DNA from: Firmicutes bacterium CAG:145
Lineage (GTDB): Bacteria; Bacillota; Clostridia; Peptostreptococcales; Anaerovoracaceae
Assembly (NCBI GenBank): GCA_000435715.1
Contig: FR882593.1
Coordinates: 1 to 64,000 of the forward strand
DNA: 64,000 nt
Direction: 5' to 3'
The notes beneath the pieces are model-generated. The model saw nothing but the letters and a program-made list of their open reading frames with translations, searched no databases and was not told the origin of the DNA. The position numbers were made by a program, and so were the translations under genes. Of this stretch, positions 16,500 to 25,035 are shown piece after piece. Each line of letters opens with the position of its first letter. Positions within the stretch are counted from its first letter, which is position 1.

Positions 16500-16536
16500 A
16501 CAAAAACTTGTAAAATAAGTAATTATTTTACAAGTT
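16500..16536 (-). terminator. Terminator of the PrpR-like regulator gene
   Basis: Read on the minus strand, AACTTGTAAAATAA and its complement form a perfect 14-bp stem with a 4-base loop (16536-16505), followed by TTTTTG. It lies just after the stop codon of the regulator at 16549. Confidence 0.7.
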
Positions 16537-16548
16537 ATAATCCGCTGA

Positions 16549-18567
16549 TTATTTTATAAACTTCAATCCGCTGGCGGTTATTCGGGAGCCGCCTCGGCCT
16601 GCTCCCGACTCTATTAGGCTTCGCTCCTTGAGGGACTGCATATGCTTTTTCAACGTCCCCTCTCCTACGGGCAGCCCTGCGGCGGCCAATTTTTCTTTTA
16701 AAATCCCTCGGCCGACTCCGCTGTAAGGCGTTGAGTTTTCGGCTATTATCCTGAGAATCTCGGCATCCAAGTCGAAGACCTCGGCATAATCGCCGGCCGC
16801 CGCAGGCCGAGGGCCGGGAGCTTCAAACTTGGGCGGCTCCGAGGCGGCCCTCGGCGCGGACAGATAGTCCGGCAGCTGCCCCAGTATCTTGTAATAAGAG
16901 CCGACGTTTTCCAGCTCGCGCACGTTGCCCGGCCAGTCATGGCTCAGCAGTATCTTCTGCTCAGCCGGCAGCAGGTTGCCGTACTGCCTGCCGAGAAATA
17001 CTTTCAACAGAGGAAGGATGTCGTCGCGCCTGTCCCTGAGGGGAGCTATGTTGAGAGCGATGACATTGAGCCTGTAGAACAAATCGCTTCTGAAGCGGCC
17101 GTCGTTTACGCGCTGCTCCAAGTCCGCGTTGGTGGCAGCGATGATTCTGGCGTCGATGTTGATAAGCTTGTCACTGCCCACCCTCATTATCTGCTTTTCC
17201 TGTATGACTCTCAGGAGACGGGTCTGTAGGCTTGGGGAAATATCGCCTATCTCATCCAAAAAGATGGTGCCGTGGTGGGCGTGCTCGAATAATCCTATTT
17301 TCCCGCTCTTCTTCGCTCCCGTAAAAGACCCCTCCTCGTATCCGAAAAGCTCGCTTTCCAGCAGGTTCTCGGGAATCGCGGCGCAGTTTACCGCCACAAA
17401 GGGATAATTCTTTCGAGTGGAGTAATTGTGTATCGACTGGGCAAGAAGCTCCTTTCCCGTGCCGCTGTCGCCCCTTATCAGAATGGTATAATCGGACGAG
17501 GCCACTTTTTTCGCGACCTTTATACATTGCTTCATGGATTGGGAAGCGTGGATAATATCGCCGAAGGTGTACTTGGCGTAAAAGCCCGTTTGTTTCAGCT
17601 GACGGCTCAGTTTGCTTTCGCTTTCACGCAGGTCCTTTTCCGCCTGAAAAATCAAGCAGCAGCCGATGGAATCCTCCATAAGCGATATATCTATTTTTTC
17701 GGCAAGGTAATTGTTGTCGCCGAAGACTATCATTTCCCCATCGAAAGAAGCCGCCGAAGCAAGTTCTTCCGGCAAAAATGACGACTGGGCGAATTTCTCC
17801 CCTTGATTCGCCCCGAACAAACCGAAAGCCTTTTCGTTTATGTAATGAATAGTGTCGCCGGCGTCCAGCAAGACTATGGCTCTGGAGGACTCGTCGACTA
17901 TCTCGTTCATCATCTGATCCTTAAGAAAGTTGCTGAGGTAACTGTCTATGTAGCTTATGCTGGTATCCATGTCCTCGCGGATTTTTTTCAGCAGATTCCC
18001 CTGTATATAAGAATTTTTCAGATCCAGCAGAGATATTATTTTGTGAAAGGTCTCGAAGCTTATGTCCCTGTTGTGTATGTTATAGACGTTCTTTATGTGC
18101 CGGGGAATCAGATGCTCCGAATCGCAAGTTACGATGGCCGTGTCAAAGTCGGCGTAGCCGCCGGCTGCTGCGATGGACTCCTCGAAAGGAATCAGGCTCA
18201 GGTGGCCGATTCCCAGCTCATATATCATGTACATGGTTTGCAGCACGCTTTCCTTTGAATCGTTTACGACAAGAACCTTTGTGTCTGCCGGGATTTCTAA
18301 GATGGGCCGCAGATACTGCTGCTGTATGCAGCGTGTCATGACCACGACCTTGGAAAAATCATTGATGCGATTTACGAGGTGATTCAAAGTCTCTTCGTAG
18401 CACACTATGTAAACGTCAGCGTTTATGAATTGGTCGTCAGACATTTCGTCGATGTAGTAATTTGTGATATTTATGTAGTCGCCGAGAATGTTGTAGAAGT
18501 TGTCTTCTATGTATTGGATGGCCCGGGGATTCTCTCTGTCCCTGTAAAAGATGGCCAGCTCTTTCAT
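16549..18567 (-). CDS. PrpR-like sigma-54-dependent activator
   Basis: This 672-residue enhancer-binding protein has a PrpR-type sensor region (about 1-190), a PAS-like region with SRAIVLLDAGDTIHYINEKAFGLFG (about 225-250), and an AAA+ domain. Walker A is GDSGTGKE (about 366-373); the sigma-54 contact loop is GSFTGA rather than GAFTGA; Walker B is TIFLDEIGD. The C-terminus is not a Fis helix-turn-helix: after a proline-rich linker it ends with RGILKEKLAAAG and GTLKKHMQSLKERSLIES, which looks like a winged helix. It is divergent from the SDR operon, whose promoter is of -24/-12 type, so it is very probably the operon's activator. The ligand is unknown; PrpR-type sensors bind small organic acids or their derivatives. 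Confidence 0.88.
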   Translation of the reverse strand: MKELAIFYRDRENPRAIQYIEDNFYNILGDYINITNYYIDEMSDDQFINADVYIVCYEETLNHLVNRINDFSKVVVMTRCIQQQYLRPILEIPADTKVLVVNDSKESVLQTMYMIYELGIGHLSLIPFEESIAAAGGYADFDTAIVTCDSEHLIPRHIKNVYNIHNRDISFETFHKIISLLDLKNSYIQGNLLKKIREDMDTSISYIDSYLSNFLKDQMMNEIVDESSRAIVLLDAGDTIHYINEKAFGLFGANQGEKFAQSSFLPEELASAASFDGEMIVFGDNNYLAEKIDISLMEDSIGCCLIFQAEKDLRESESKLSRQLKQTGFYAKYTFGDIIHASQSMKQCIKVAKKVASSDYTILIRGDSGTGKELLAQSIHNYSTRKNYPFVAVNCAAIPENLLESELFGYEEGSFTGAKKSGKIGLFEHAHHGTIFLDEIGDISPSLQTRLLRVIQEKQIMRVGSDKLINIDARIIAATNADLEQRVNDGRFRSDLFYRLNVIALNIAPLRDRRDDILPLLKVFLGRQYGNLLPAEQKILLSHDWPGNVRELENVGSYYKILGQLPDYLSAPRAASEPPKFEAPGPRPAAAGDYAEVFDLDAEILRIIAENSTPYSGVGRGILKEKLAAAGLPVGEGTLKKHMQSLKERSLIESGAGRGGSRITASGLKFIK

Positions 18568-18644
18568 GCCGATGACCTCCCTGAATAGTGATTCTGAAAT
18601 TATTTTAGTACACCAAAAGAATCCTTGTCAAGGAGATGTTAAAG

Positions 18645-18660
18645 TGGCATGGTAATTGCA
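18645..18660 (+). promoter_or_regulatory. Sigma-54 promoter of the SDR-amidohydrolase operon
   Basis: TGGCATGGTAATTGCA matches the -24/-12 consensus, 49-64 bases upstream of the SDR start codon. Between it and the regulator start codon lies CCTTGTCAAGG (18623-18633), a short palindrome, too close to be a usual enhancer site. Confidence 0.85.
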
Positions 18661-18708
18661 TTTTGTGTGAGTATGAACGGAAAATCCTGATGTTAGAAGG
18701 AGGTAAAA

Positions 18709-19422
18709 ATGAGAAAAGTTGCAGTCGTAACAGGAGCTGCTGCCGGAATAGGCCGGAAAATAGCCGTCGAAATGGCCAAAGAAGGCTATCTGGTCTATGC
18801 CAATGCGAGAAACGAGGAAAAGCTGAAAGAGACGCTTAAGCTGGGTGAGGAATACGGAATGAGACCGTTGATATTCGATGTGAGAGACGCTGCGCAGGTG
18901 GCAAGCTGTCTGGATCGTATCGAGAAGATAGACTGTCTCGTCAACAATGCGGGAGTCAGCATAAAGAACAAGCCTGTGGCTGACATCACCGAAGAGGACT
19001 GGGACTTGACGATGGAAACCAATGCGAGGGGCTATTTCTTCGTCAGCAAGTACGCTCTCAAAAAGATGAGCAAAGGCGCTTGCATAGTGAACATTTCTTC
19101 GGGCGCCGCCAAGACCGGAGGAGACTTCGTATCCATTCCTTACTCTACTTCCAAAGGGGCCATAAATTCCCTCACTGTATGCTTGGCAAGAGAGCTGGCT
19201 AAAGTGGGAATCCGTGTAAACGCAGTGTCTCCGGGCTTTGTGGACACGGATATGCTGGAGCTTAACGGCATGCCTAAGGAGTATTACGGCAAGGTGATTC
19301 CTCTGGGCAGGCTGGGAGAAACTGAGGACATTGCCAACATGGTATTATATTTAGCCTCGGAAAAGGCCGGATTTATGACGGGGCAGATTATCGAAGTTAA
19401 TGGGGGAGACATAATGGGATAA
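18709..19422 (+). CDS. Short-chain dehydrogenase/reductase
   Basis: A 237-residue SDR, NAD(P)-dependent. It shows the nucleotide motif TGAAAGIGR near the N-terminus, NNAGVS, and the catalytic Ser...YSTSK (Tyr-x-x-x-Lys) after VNISSGAA. The end MTGQIIEVNGGDIMG is typical of FabG-like proteins. ATG 18709 follows AGAAGGAGGTAAAA. It leads the sigma-54 operon. Because the other members look catabolic, oxidation or reduction of a small hydroxy or keto compound is more likely than a role in fatty acid synthesis. The substrate is not evident. Confidence 0.85.
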   Translation: MRKVAVVTGAAAGIGRKIAVEMAKEGYLVYANARNEEKLKETLKLGEEYGMRPLIFDVRDAAQVASCLDRIEKIDCLVNNAGVSIKNKPVADITEEDWDLTMETNARGYFFVSKYALKKMSKGACIVNISSGAAKTGGDFVSIPYSTSKGAINSLTVCLARELAKVGIRVNAVSPGFVDTDMLELNGMPKEYYGKVIPLGRLGETEDIANMVLYLASEKAGFMTGQIIEVNGGDIMG

Positions 19423-19485
19423 ACAGAATTAAATCCCGATAATCCTAATAATCCCGTTGAATTATTTTACAGAAAGGACAGAAAA

Positions 19486-20925
19486 ATGAAAGAGAACAAA
19501 CAAAGCAAGACGCCCGACATCACATTCGGCAAAGCGCTTCTTTGCATAATCGGGCTTATAATCGTTTTAGCCTTAGGGTTTGCCATAATAGGCTTTGATA
19601 CGAAGGTTACATTCCTTATGGCGTCAATAGTGGTCGGAATATTTTTGGTGGCATACGGATACAAGCTTGATCAAGTCCTGCTATGGTATGCCGACGGCTG
19701 TAGAGGCGCCATAGATGTAATTCTCATACTCATGAGCGTCGGAACGGTTATAGGCACATGGATGGCTTCAGGCACCATACCTACGGTAATCTACTACGGA
19801 TTAAAGCTTCTGACGCCTACCACCTTTATGATAATCGGATTTTTGCTCTGCTGCCTTGTTTCCTTCTTCGTGGGAAGCTCTTACTCAACCCTCGCTACTC
19901 TGGGAGTGGCATTCATAGGAATCGGTACGGGCCTCGGCATGAACCTGGGTCTGGTAGGAGGCATGGTGCTTTCCGGCGCCATGTTCGGCGATAAGATGTC
20001 GCCTTTCTCTGACACCACCAATCTGGCTCCGGCAGTTTCCGGAACTACGGTATATAAACACATAGGCTCCATGATATACACAGTCACCCCTTCGCTGATA
20101 ATATCCTTTGTGCTGTATACGGTTCTGAGCCTGAACGTAGACACACACAATGCGGAAATGGGTATGGTGGAGGAAATGATAGGCGGCCTTGATGCCAACT
20201 TTAACATTACGCCGATACTGTTCATAGTTCCTATATTCGTACTGGTGCTGGCGCTGTTCAAGGTTCCTCCTGTAATAGCCATGCTTTCCAGCTCTCTGCT
20301 TGCAATAATCATGGGCGCTTTCACACAGGGAGACCATGTGGAGCTTATTAGACTCATAGACTCGGCAGGCATAGGCTTCTCCATCGAGACAGGCGTCGCA
20401 GACCTTGACACCCTGCTTAACAGGGGCGGAATCATATCCATGATGGAGGTAGTGGCATGGACGCTGCTGACTCTGGGCATGGGACACTGCTTAAAGGAAG
20501 GCGGCATACTTAACGCATTCCTGCAAAAGCTGCTGGTACTCATCAAGAAGCCGAAGCACCTCGTAATATCCACCCTGCTGTTCTCGCTGGTTACCGCGTG
20601 TTTGACTGCTTCCCAGTATCTTGCTATAATGCTTCCGGGAATGCTTCTCAAAGACCAGTACACCAGATTCAAGCTGGACAAAAAGGTTCTTTCCAGAACG
20701 CTGGAGGATGGCGGAACCATGTTCTCCTTCCTCATTCCGTGGGATACGGCGGGAATCTACACTGCCTCGGTGCTGGGAGTGGCAACCCTTACATACGCTC
20801 CTTATGCTTTCCTGCTGTGGATAAACCCTATAATAGCGGCCGTTTACGCCCTCATAGGCTTCGCACAGTTTAAAGACAAGGGAGAAGAGGAGCAGGCAGC
20901 GGAAGAAGCAGCTGCGGAGCAATAG
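19486..20925 (+). CDS. NhaC-family Na+/H+ antiporter
   Basis: A 479-residue, very hydrophobic protein of the NhaC/ion-transporter superfamily with about 11-12 membrane segments. Typical motifs include FFVGSSYSTLATLG, SGAMFGDKMSPFSDTTNLAPA and EDGGTMFSFLIPWDTAG. The C-terminus is acidic (EEEQAAEEAAAEQ). Some NhaC relatives exchange organic acids rather than protons alone (for example malate/lactate), so in this catabolic operon it may import or export a substrate. ATG 19486 follows AGAAAGGACAG. Confidence 0.88.
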   Translation: MKENKQSKTPDITFGKALLCIIGLIIVLALGFAIIGFDTKVTFLMASIVVGIFLVAYGYKLDQVLLWYADGCRGAIDVILILMSVGTVIGTWMASGTIPTVIYYGLKLLTPTTFMIIGFLLCCLVSFFVGSSYSTLATLGVAFIGIGTGLGMNLGLVGGMVLSGAMFGDKMSPFSDTTNLAPAVSGTTVYKHIGSMIYTVTPSLIISFVLYTVLSLNVDTHNAEMGMVEEMIGGLDANFNITPILFIVPIFVLVLALFKVPPVIAMLSSSLLAIIMGAFTQGDHVELIRLIDSAGIGFSIETGVADLDTLLNRGGIISMMEVVAWTLLTLGMGHCLKEGGILNAFLQKLLVLIKKPKHLVISTLLFSLVTACLTASQYLAIMLPGMLLKDQYTRFKLDKKVLSRTLEDGGTMFSFLIPWDTAGIYTASVLGVATLTYAPYAFLLWINPIIAAVYALIGFAQFKDKGEEEQAAEEAAAEQ

Positions 20926-20941
20926 CGACAAGGAGGAAATC

Positions 20942-21784
20942 ATGCAAAAATTAGGAAAAGTTAAATTGCCCGAGGGCAAGAAGATAGCGTTGAATCTGGG
21001 ATTTGACTTCGATTCGTCATCGGTATGGATGGAGTCGTTCGGAAAAATCTCGCCGGTATACACCTCGAGGGGAGAGTTCGGAGCAGAGGTTGGAGTTCCG
21101 AGAATCCTCAACCTGTTGGATAAGTACGACATTAAATCCACTTTCTTCGTGCCGGGACACACCATAGACACATATACGCAGATATGCAAAGAGATAGTGG
21201 CAAGAGGCCACGAAATAGCCCATCACGGATACGTTCACGAGGACCCTACAGACCTGCCGTTGGAGGAAGAGGAGGCCATATTCGCAAAGGGACTCGAGGC
21301 TCTGGACAGGATAGGCGTCAGGCCTGTGGGATACAGGTCGCCGGGATTTGATTTCAGTCCCAACACCATGGATCTGTTGATAAAGCACGGCATCAAGTAT
21401 GACAGCAGCCTTATGGGTCAGGACTTTTTCCCATATCGTCCGGCTCCGTGCAAGGTGAATTTCGATAAGGGCAATGAATTCGGCGAGCCTGTCGACTTGG
21501 TGGAAATGCCGGTTTCGTGGTACATGGACGACTTCCCTCATTCTGAATTTATAATGACGAGAACGGGAATGAAGCCGCAGAGTCAAATCTTTGAAATCTG
21601 GAAAGCCACCTTCGACTACGGAGTGGCAAACACGCAAAACGGAATGCTCAATGTTGCAATGCATCCTCAAGTGATAGGCAGAGCACACAATATAGGCATG
21701 CTGGAAGAATTCATAGAGCATGTACTGGCGTCGGGCGCATGGATAGCTCCTTTCGCCGAGATATATGAAAAGATAGAATTTTAG
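20942..21784 (+). CDS. Polysaccharide-deacetylase-family hydrolase
   Basis: The 280-residue protein belongs to the NodB/polysaccharide deacetylase fold. It has NLGFDFDSS (metal-binding Asp), STFFVPGHTID, HEIAHHGYVHED (the HxxxH-type metal motif) and VGYRSPGFDFS; the end has NVAMHPQVIGR. There is no signal peptide, so it acts in the cytoplasm. Cytoplasmic members include allantoinase PuuE-like and cyclic-imide or N-acyl hydrolases. Its neighbour is a YtcJ-type amidohydrolase, which points to breakdown of an amide or cyclic imide rather than of cell wall. It starts at ATG 20942 behind AAGGAGGAAATC. Confidence 0.82.
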   Translation: MQKLGKVKLPEGKKIALNLGFDFDSSSVWMESFGKISPVYTSRGEFGAEVGVPRILNLLDKYDIKSTFFVPGHTIDTYTQICKEIVARGHEIAHHGYVHEDPTDLPLEEEEAIFAKGLEALDRIGVRPVGYRSPGFDFSPNTMDLLIKHGIKYDSSLMGQDFFPYRPAPCKVNFDKGNEFGEPVDLVEMPVSWYMDDFPHSEFIMTRTGMKPQSQIFEIWKATFDYGVANTQNGMLNVAMHPQVIGRAHNIGMLEEFIEHVLASGAWIAPFAEIYEKIEF

Positions 21785-21792
21785 CCGATAAT

Positions 21793-21823
21793 GCGGGAAG
21801 GAGCCTGAGAAACTCCTTCCCGC
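21793..21823 (+). other. Intercistronic hairpin before the amidohydrolase gene
   Basis: GCGGGAAGGAG (21793-21803) and CTCCTTCCCGC (21813-21823) form a perfect 11-bp stem without T tract. It lies directly before the AGGAGG of the downstream gene. The design resembles the kamA-kamB hairpin at 8829-8860. Confidence 0.6.
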
Positions 21824-21839
21824 AGCTTAGGAGGATGTT

Positions 21840-23435
21840 GTGGATAAATTATTTTATAACGGTAGAATTTACTCAATAGACGATACAGACAGCATTTACG
21901 AAGCCGTAGGCATAAAAGACGGCAAGATAGTATTTCTGGGAACCAATGACGAGGCCGCAAAGGCCGAGGCGGCAGAGAAGGTTGATTTGAGCGGCAAGAC
22001 TGTGCTCCCGGGATTTGTTGACTCCCACCTTCACATGCTGAACTATGCTTTCGTCAAGGCGGCGTATGAGATGTTCGGCGTGAAATCGGTGGAAGAGGTG
22101 GTCGAGACGGGAAAGAAGCTTGCCGCAGAGATGGACGAAGCCACGGGAAAATGGATGTACGGCCGAGGCTGGAACGAAGAAAGCTTTGACGGAGAGAAAA
22201 GACCGCTGACCAGATTTGACTTGGACAGAATCTCCCGGGAAATACCCATACTCTTTATTCGCGTTTGCGGCCATAAAGCGGCAGTAAACACCAAAGCGCT
22301 GAAAATAATTATGGATCTTGAACAGACTAAGGACTATATTGAACAGATAGATCAGGAAAACGGAATACTCACGGAGGCTTCCGTCAAGCTGTGCTACAAC
22401 GCCATGCAGGAGCCGACCGTGGAAGAGATAAAGGACATGATTCTAACGGCGCAGAGGGACATAAACGCCGCAGGAATCACAGGTGTAGAGACGGACAACT
22501 TTCTCTCGCTGCCGGGGAGAAACAGCGAGAGAATAATGAAGGCTTACAGGGAGCTGGAGGAAGAGGGCCTGCTGACCTTGCGGATACGCGAGCAGGCGTC
22601 CTTTACGGCCTACGACCACATGAAAGAGTTTATCGACAAAGGCTACAGGACGGGAGACGGCGGCGAATATTATACCATCGGCCCTGTCAAGCTGTATGAG
22701 GACGGCTCCCTCGGAGCAAGAACTGCGCTGATGAACAGCCCCTATCTCGGAACGGACACCTACGGCACCGCCGTGCATGACCAGGCCGATACCGACAGGC
22801 TGGTGGATTACGCGTACAAAAACGATATGCAGATATTGATACACGCCATCGGTGACAAGGCCTCCGATATGGTGTGCGACGCTTACGAAAAAGCTATAGA
22901 GAAGTACGGAGACAAGGGCAGCAGACTTGCCATAAACCACTTGCAGGTGATAAGCCCCGACCTGATAGGACGGATGAAAGCACATGGGATTGTGGCATAT
23001 ATTCAGCCGCTGTTCGTGGCCAGCGACAGAGACATCATCGGAAAGCTCATGGGCGAAGAAGTCGCCGCCAGGTCTTACATGTGGAGGACCATGCAAGACA
23101 GCGGAATCGTCTGCGGAGGCGGATCCGATTCACCGGTGGAAAGCTTCGACGTTTTGAAAAACATACAGGTAGCGGTGACCAGAGACAGGCTGGAGGACAA
23201 GACGGACGGGTGGCACCCGTCGGAAAAGCTGACGATTTCCGAGGCGGTCAGAATGTTCACCGCAAACAACGCATATCTGGCCTTTGAGGAACACCGCAGA
23301 GGAAGCATCGAGATAGGCAAGGACGCCGACATGACGGTACTTGAAAGGGACATATTCCAAGCGGACCCACATGAAATAGGCGAGATAAAGATAAGCAAGA
23401 CCATAGTAGCGGGTAAAGAGGTGTACAATGGTTAA
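21840..23435 (+). CDS. YtcJ-like metal-dependent amidohydrolase
   Basis: The 531-residue protein is a YtcJ/amidohydrolase-3 family member. It has the metal site PGFVDSHLHML, the carboxylate or lysine region KLYEDGSLGARTALMNSPY, HAIGDKASD, INHLQVISPD and GGGSDSPVESFDVLKNI. The start is GTG 21840, placed seven bases after TAGGAGG. Family members hydrolyse amide, imide or formamide bonds, often of N-substituted compounds; the specific substrate is not known. It follows the deacetylase-family gene and precedes a transporter. Confidence 0.87.
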   Translation: MDKLFYNGRIYSIDDTDSIYEAVGIKDGKIVFLGTNDEAAKAEAAEKVDLSGKTVLPGFVDSHLHMLNYAFVKAAYEMFGVKSVEEVVETGKKLAAEMDEATGKWMYGRGWNEESFDGEKRPLTRFDLDRISREIPILFIRVCGHKAAVNTKALKIIMDLEQTKDYIEQIDQENGILTEASVKLCYNAMQEPTVEEIKDMILTAQRDINAAGITGVETDNFLSLPGRNSERIMKAYRELEEEGLLTLRIREQASFTAYDHMKEFIDKGYRTGDGGEYYTIGPVKLYEDGSLGARTALMNSPYLGTDTYGTAVHDQADTDRLVDYAYKNDMQILIHAIGDKASDMVCDAYEKAIEKYGDKGSRLAINHLQVISPDLIGRMKAHGIVAYIQPLFVASDRDIIGKLMGEEVAARSYMWRTMQDSGIVCGGGSDSPVESFDVLKNIQVAVTRDRLEDKTDGWHPSEKLTISEAVRMFTANNAYLAFEEHRRGSIEIGKDADMTVLERDIFQADPHEIGEIKISKTIVAGKEVYNG

Positions 23436-23455
23436 GGTAGAAGGAGGAAATACCC

Positions 23456-24868
23456 ATGCCCTTGGCTAAGTTTGATTTTTTGAATACGGCCCTGAACCCG
23501 TTTATCCTGATGTTTGTGGCCATAATAACGGGGCTCCTCTTCGGAAAGATAAAGTTTGGAAAGTTCAGCTTCGGCAGCTCCGGCGCATTGTTTTCAGGAC
23601 TGGCTATCGGATGGGCGGCCTACAGAATCGCGGAGAAAATATACGCCGGTCAGGACGGAGCCGCCGCCGGAATGAAAGCGGCGGCCCAGATAATAGAGGA
23701 CAACGGAGGCAAAGTCATAAACTCCTATTTCTTCACCACCGCCCTGATAATATTTGTTGCGTCCATAGGCCTGTTGGCGGCTAAGGATCTTGGCATCGTT
23801 ATAAAGAAATACGGCCCTAAGTTCATAGTTTTGGCCGTGCTCATAACCTTTGTGGGCGCAGGAGCCACTTACGCATGCACGGCTTTTTGCAAGGACACCA
23901 ACGCTTATGCCGTGACGGGAGTATATACGGGAGCCATGACCAGCTCTCCGGGGCTTGCGTCTGCGCTGGAAACGGCCAACGTTCACGCTACAGAAGTGTC
24001 GTCTGAATATGAGTCGGCCACAACGGAAGAAAAACAAAATATATTAGACGTGTTGAAGCTGGACGACAAGTACCGGGATTTGACGGTGGAAAACACAAAA
24101 ACTCTGACTGCCGAGATGAAAAACGACTATGTCAATCAGGCCACGGCTCAGGTGGGAATAGGCTCTGCGGTAGGCTACCCGTTCGGAGTAATAATCGTAA
24201 TACTGGCCGTGAATTTTCTGAATGTGATATTCAGATTCGATGTTGAAGAAGAACGGAAGAGGTATGTGGCGGATATGGAGGCGGCCAGAAGCATATCGGG
24301 GATACGGGAAATTCCCGCCACTTCTTTTAGCATAATCTCCTTTGCCACGGTCTGTTTTGCAGGATATGTGATAGGCTCGGTAAAGCTGCACATGGGGCCG
24401 CTGGGCTATGTCAGCCTCGAAGCCACAGGAGGCGTCCTTATCAGTGCGCTGCTTTTAGGCTATATAGGTAAAATAGGGCCGCTGTCTTTCAGGATGGATA
24501 CTAAAGTCCTATCGGTGATAAGAGAGCTGGCTTTGAGCTTTTTCTTGGCGGTAGTAGGCCTCAATTACGGATATGGAGCGGTTGACGCCATAATGGGCTC
24601 CGGCGCCGTGTTGGCGTTGGTAAGCCTGATAGTGGGCTTTATAGCGGTAATGGTAGGCTTTGCCGTGGGAAGGTATGTGTTCAAGCTGAACTGGATTATA
24701 CTGTCGGGAGCCATATGCGGAGGAATGACCTCCACGCCGGGGCTGGGCGCCGCGACGGAGGCGGTGGGAAGCGACGATCCCGGCGCAGGCTATGGGGCGA
24801 CATATCCGTTTGCCTTGCTGGGCATGGTGATATTTTCCATAATTTTGAACAAGCTGCCTATGCTTTAG
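23456..24868 (+). CDS. AspT/YidE-like duplicated membrane transporter
   Basis: The 470-residue membrane protein has the internal duplication of the aspartate:alanine exchanger (AspT/YidE/YbjL) group. Each half carries a glycine- and serine-rich re-entrant-type signature: GAMTSSPGLASALE in the first, GAICGGMTSTPGLGAATEAVG in the second. The central RCK/TrkA-C pair of YidE proteins is absent; instead there is a polar stretch around residues 170-230. It closes the sigma-54 operon and probably carries the operon's substrate or product. ATG 23456 follows GAAGGAGGAAATACCC. Confidence 0.82.
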   Translation: MPLAKFDFLNTALNPFILMFVAIITGLLFGKIKFGKFSFGSSGALFSGLAIGWAAYRIAEKIYAGQDGAAAGMKAAAQIIEDNGGKVINSYFFTTALIIFVASIGLLAAKDLGIVIKKYGPKFIVLAVLITFVGAGATYACTAFCKDTNAYAVTGVYTGAMTSSPGLASALETANVHATEVSSEYESATTEEKQNILDVLKLDDKYRDLTVENTKTLTAEMKNDYVNQATAQVGIGSAVGYPFGVIIVILAVNFLNVIFRFDVEEERKRYVADMEAARSISGIREIPATSFSIISFATVCFAGYVIGSVKLHMGPLGYVSLEATGGVLISALLLGYIGKIGPLSFRMDTKVLSVIRELALSFFLAVVGLNYGYGAVDAIMGSGAVLALVSLIVGFIAVMVGFAVGRYVFKLNWIILSGAICGGMTSTPGLGAATEAVGSDDPGAGYGATYPFALLGMVIFSIILNKLPML

Positions 24869-24978
24869 ACATAGGGGTCGGTCTTGGCTAATTTTGACAA
24901 ATTTCCACAAAATAATCACAAAACTCACAAAAAAACTGAATTTTTGCAACCTGTAAACATTGAAAATAAGCCATTCCT

Positions 24979-25007
24979 TTGACTTTTTGCCCTCCTTGTG
25001 TTAGAAT
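24979..25007 (+). promoter_or_regulatory. Sigma-A promoter of the G5/3D gene
   Basis: TTGACT (24979-24984), 17-base spacer, TAGAAT (25002-25007), about 29 bases before the start codon at 25036. Confidence 0.8.
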
Positions 25008-25035
25008 ATTCGAGTCACATAGAAAAGGAGGACTT

